Shown piece after piece: positions 61,558 to 64,000 of a stretch of 64,000 bases of DNA. The first letter of the stretch is position 1, and every line of letters begins with the position of its first letter. A program made the position numbers and the translations under genes. This DNA comes from Thermomonospora catenispora. Its GTDB lineage: Bacteria > Actinomycetota > Actinomycetes > Streptosporangiales > Streptosporangiaceae. Below the pieces are notes generated by a model. It was not told the DNA's origin and did no database searches. It saw only the letters and a list, made by a program, of their open reading frames with translations. The stretch is taken from the NCBI RefSeq assembly GCF_006363815.1, contig NZ_RRYT01000001.1, forward strand, positions 21,530-85,529, read 5' to 3'.

Positions 61558-62499
61558 GTGGGCGACGACGCGCCCGACATCATCTGGCTGCGACCGGAGC
61601 GCCCGGCCCGGGGACCGCGCCCGGCCTACAGCAGGGCGCAGATCACCGCGGCCGCGATCCGGATCGCCGACGCCGAAGGGCTGGAGGCCGCCTCGATGCG
61701 CCGGGTGGCGGCCGAGATCGGCGCGGGCGCCATGTCGCTGTACCGCTACGTGCCGAGCCGGGAAGACCTGATCAACCTGATGGTCGACGCCGTCTACGGC
61801 GAGCTGGACCTGCCCGATGAGCCCTCCGACGACTGGCGCGCCGACCTCACCCGCCTGGCGCACGCCCTGCGCGCGGTCTCCCGGCGCCACCCGTGGTTCA
61901 CCGACGTTCGGGGGGTGCGCCACATCTTCGGCCCGAACACGCTGCGCTTCCTGGAGTTCGGCATGGGCGCCCTCGACCGGCTCGGGGTGCCGGTCGACGA
62001 GATGATGGCCCTGTTCGGGATCTTCCAGGGCTATGTGACCGGGTTCGTCCGCGAGGAGGCGGCTTGGATCGAGGAGGAGCGCCGCACCGGCACCACCCGC
62101 GAGCAGTGGATGGCCCGCTCCGGACCGTACATCCGCCACATCCTCGACAGCGGGGACTACCCGGTCTTCAGCAAGATCGTCCTGTACGCCCGCCAGCCGC
62201 ACATGGACGACGACGAGCGTTTCGCCTACGGCCTGGAACGCGTCCTGGACGCCATCGCCGCCGCCCTGCCCCGATCGGCCGGCGCGACGGAGGATTCAGA
62301 CCCCCTGGTCCTCCAGCCGCCAGAACTCCTCGTTCCATCCCGGACCGGCGACGACGTCGGGATGGGCGGCCATCCACTCGGCCCGGCGGATGAAGTCTCG
62401 CACGGCGTCCGGCCAGGGCAGCGGGATGTGGTTGACGAAGACCTTCCGGCCGGACCCGCGGGCGTCGACGTCGTCGGAGACCGCGACGAGGATCCGTGA
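61558..62499 (+). CDS. TetR-family regulator of the DrrAB-type exporter
   Basis: This 313-residue protein has a TetR helix-turn-helix (about 25-75: ITAAAIRIADAEGLEAASMRRVAAEIGAGAMSLYRYVPSREDLINLM) and a TetR_C-type ligand domain that ends near residue 240. The last 65-70 residues read antisense to the convergent gene and look like run-on (LLVPSRTGDDVGMGG). GTG 61558 has a GGAGGAGGAG site; an upstream ATG (61522) sits inside an operator and is less likely. It is divergent from the interrupted exporter genes. Confidence 0.9.
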   Translation: MGDDAPDIIWLRPERPARGPRPAYSRAQITAAAIRIADAEGLEAASMRRVAAEIGAGAMSLYRYVPSREDLINLMVDAVYGELDLPDEPSDDWRADLTRLAHALRAVSRRHPWFTDVRGVRHIFGPNTLRFLEFGMGALDRLGVPVDEMMALFGIFQGYVTGFVREEAAWIEEERRTGTTREQWMARSGPYIRHILDSGDYPVFSKIVLYARQPHMDDDERFAYGLERVLDAIAAALPRSAGATEDSDPLVLQPPELLVPSRTGDDVGMGGHPLGPADEVSHGVRPGQRDVVDEDLPAGPAGVDVVGDRDEDP

Positions 62500-63009
62500 C
62501 CCGGCGACGGGCACCCAGTAGGGCTCCCGGTTCCCGCTCGCCGCGTCCACGTTGACCTCGAGGTCGGCCTCCAGGACCTCCGGCGGCCCGCCCTGGGCGA
62601 CCACGTCGGCGAGGAAGGCGCGGATGTTGAGGCGGAACGTCTCCCACGGGGCGGCCTCGTCGGCGAGATGGGCCACCAGCTCCTCCCAGGCCCATCCCTC
62701 GCCCTCGTACCGCAGCGGCCACCGTCCGTCCGCCGGCTCGGCGCGCACCGTCTCCAGCGGCACCCCCGGCACCTGGACGTGGGCGCCCTCGTCCTCGTTC
62801 CAGGCGGGCGTGTTCAGCGTGAACCAGTGGTAGCCGGCGGTGGAGTCGTCCTGGGCCCACTCCGGGGTCTCCTCCAGCATGATCGGCCCCTGCCAGCCGG
62901 CGGCGGCCAGCCTGACGCGCAGCGTCTCGGTCAGCTCCTCGCGCAGCGCCTCCGCGTTGGCGCGGGCCCGCCGCTCGAGCTCCTCGTCGGTTCCGTGGGC
63001 ATCGCTCAT
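62296..63009 (-). CDS. Unrecognised protein, immunity- or chaperone-like
   Basis: This 237-residue cytoplasmic protein is acidic and Trp-rich (EETPEWAQDDSTAGYHWFTLNTPAWNEDEG, PLRYEGEGWAWEELVAHLADEAAPWETFRLNIRAFLADV). There is no signal or membrane helix. Such composition is seen in actinobacterial toxin-immunity or secretion-chaperone-like proteins, but I recognise no exact family. ATG 63009 or GTG 63015 may be the start; a GGAG site lies nearer to the GTG. Its 3' end overlaps the regulator's tail by about 200 bp, which is unusual. Confidence 0.6.
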   Translation of the reverse strand: MSDAHGTDEELERRARANAEALREELTETLRVRLAAAGWQGPIMLEETPEWAQDDSTAGYHWFTLNTPAWNEDEGAHVQVPGVPLETVRAEPADGRWPLRYEGEGWAWEELVAHLADEAAPWETFRLNIRAFLADVVAQGGPPEVLEADLEVNVDAASGNREPYWVPVAGSRILVAVSDDVDARGSGRKVFVNHIPLPWPDAVRDFIRRAEWMAAHPDVVAGPGWNEEFWRLEDQGV

Positions 63010-63043
63010 GATCACAGCTTGCTCCATCGTCGTCGTCGCCGTC

Positions 63044-64000
63044 TCAGGAACGCTGCGGCGTGGGCGAGGCGCCGGGGAGGAGAGCGACGATCTCGGGCTT
63101 GAGCAGATCACGGACCCTGTCGTAGGGGGCGTGGAACAGGTCGAAGATGCAGGCGCTGCCCTCTGTCGACCAGATGAGCTCGAAGCGGTCGGGGGTGAAG
63201 AACACGGTCATGTGCGGCGGGTACTCCATGTCCAGGCCCTGGGGCTCGGACGGGAAGAAGTCGGCCCGGCCGACCGAGTAATCGGAGGCGCAGCCGCCCG
63301 ACTCGAAGATGCCCTCGGTGGCGGTCATGCGGCTCAGCAGGGTGGAGATGCCGCGGCCGGTGAGCGTCTCGGGGCGGAAGACGTCGGCCGCGGTCAGCGC
63401 CCGGCCGGTCTTGACGTTCACGGTGACCGCCCACGACGGCAGGGTCCCGTCGGCGGGGTAGCACAGATCACCGCTGATCTCATAGCGGACGGAGACCAGG
63501 GTGGGGCCGCGCAGCCCGACCCGTACATCGGAGTTGATGTAGCTGGTGCCGGTGCACAAGTCGCGATTGCTCCGGGTGGCATCGCGCATCCAGGAGATCC
63601 ACCAATCCAGCGGCTGCCGGAGCGCCTGGTTGATCCGCTGCTGCCGCTGAGCGTCGCCGAGCCCGCTGACCTGCGCGTACCGGGCGTTGCGGATCTGCAG
63701 AGGGACGTCGGTGTAGGTCTGGTTCTGAACGGCGGCGGCCACCGCGACCGGCCGCTCCGGCGGGGCGGCGGGCTTGGCGGGGGCGTTCGCGACCACGAAG
63801 CCGCCGGCCCCGGCGACCACCCCCGCTCCGGCCACGGCCAGCGCCACCTTGGCCCCGGCGCCGGCGAGCAGGCCGCCTCCCCCCGCCGCGGCGGCCACGC
63901 TCGAGACGCCGCCCAGCGCGGCCCCGCCGGCCGCGCCGCCCGTCGCGCCGCCCACCGCCGCTCCCCCGGCGGCGGCCCCCGCGGCGGCCGAGCCCGCGGC
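63044..64000 (-). CDS. DUF3298/RsiV-like membrane protein, 5' end outside the window
   Basis: The frame stays open to the right edge of the window, so the N-terminus is missing. The visible N-terminal part is an Ala/Gly-rich low-complexity stretch. A membrane helix (VALAVAGAGVVAGAGGFVVA) and an extracytoplasmic domain follow, with the DUF3298-like pattern: YTDVPLQIRNARYAQVSG, GPTLVSVRYEISGD, VNVKTGRALTAADVFRPET, then YPPHMTVFFTPDRFELIW. RsiV-type anti-sigma factors share this end domain; whether an anti-sigma or zinc-finger region precedes it cannot be seen. Confidence 0.72.
   Translation of the reverse strand, partial: AAGSAAAGAAAGGAAVGGATGGAAGGAALGGVSSVAAAAGGGGLLAGAGAKVALAVAGAGVVAGAGGFVVANAPAKPAAPPERPVAVAAAVQNQTYTDVPLQIRNARYAQVSGLGDAQRQQRINQALRQPLDWWISWMRDATRSNRDLCTGTSYINSDVRVGLRGPTLVSVRYEISGDLCYPADGTLPSWAVTVNVKTGRALTAADVFRPETLTGRGISTLLSRMTATEGIFESGGCASDYSVGRADFFPSEPQGLDMEYPPHMTVFFTPDRFELIWSTEGSACIFDLFHAPYDRVRDLLKPEIVALLPGASPTPQRS

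Noticed and set aside
1..64000. tRNA or rRNA genes
   Set aside because: I saw no cloverleaf with T-loop GTTCRA context or rRNA-like stretch; the attachment site of the element is in a protein gene, not a tRNA.

Overview
The window is high-GC DNA from an actinobacterium. Gene content (split acyl-CoA carboxylase with epsilon subunit, HGxxPAAW-type and WXG100-like proteins, LpdA, Tad pili without a secretin, FHA/FtsK ATPase) fits an actinomycete, and Thermomonosporaceae/Streptosporangiales is my best guess. That placement is an inference from familiarity with these families; no 16S or marker search was possible.

Layout. 1-5200: the 3' end of an acyl-CoA carboxylase beta subunit with its epsilon subunit, a NYN-domain protein, and an Ada/AlkA fusion overlapping an O6-alkylguanine methyltransferase. 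5166-14825 (minus strand): a complete-looking Tad/Flp pilus operon (cpaB-tadZ-tadA-tadB-tadC-flp-three TadE-like genes-LysM/BTAD gene), without prepilin peptidase or secretin. 15042-28435: a YbaK/TetR pair, a 1511-residue FHA/FtsK ATPase of the EssC/EccC type, small membrane proteins, a GNAT enzyme, a Ser/Thr kinase, a WXG100-like protein, a lipoprotein, and a biotin carboxylase/BCCP subunit that could partner the carboxylase at the left end. 28542-31129: a Tat-exported amidohydrolase gene broken by an IS110-family element whose left end can be folded into a bridge RNA with guide segments matching its own insertion site. 31192-43438: MarR regulator, baeRF-type protein, stress and membrane proteins, LpdA, purine nucleoside phosphorylase, phosphosugar mutase, adenosine deaminase, thymidine phosphorylase and cytidine deaminase. 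43742-49174: a BMP-type nucleoside ABC importer. Together these form a nucleoside uptake and salvage region. 49302-51052: a divergent SDR/XRE pair.

51097-62499: a DrrAB-type exporter with a divergent TetR regulator. The ATPase gene is cut exactly in its Walker A codons by an 8.59-kb integrative element bounded by CCGG (52738-52741 and 61329-61332). Removing the element restores a 323-codon ATPase in frame. The element carries a large serine integrase, three tiny Cys-rich zinc-ribbon-like proteins, a GntR-type regulator, several small unknown proteins, and one recognisable virion gene, an HK97-fold major capsid protein. I see no portal, terminase, protease, tail or replication gene. It also has two 150-bp repeats with iteron-like arms around a 14-bp palindrome, a related third module, and a hairpin-dense block. 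It looks like a phage satellite or a decayed capsid-bearing island, and is the most unusual part of the window.

The right end holds an unrecognised protein and the 3' part of a DUF3298/RsiV-like gene running off the window.
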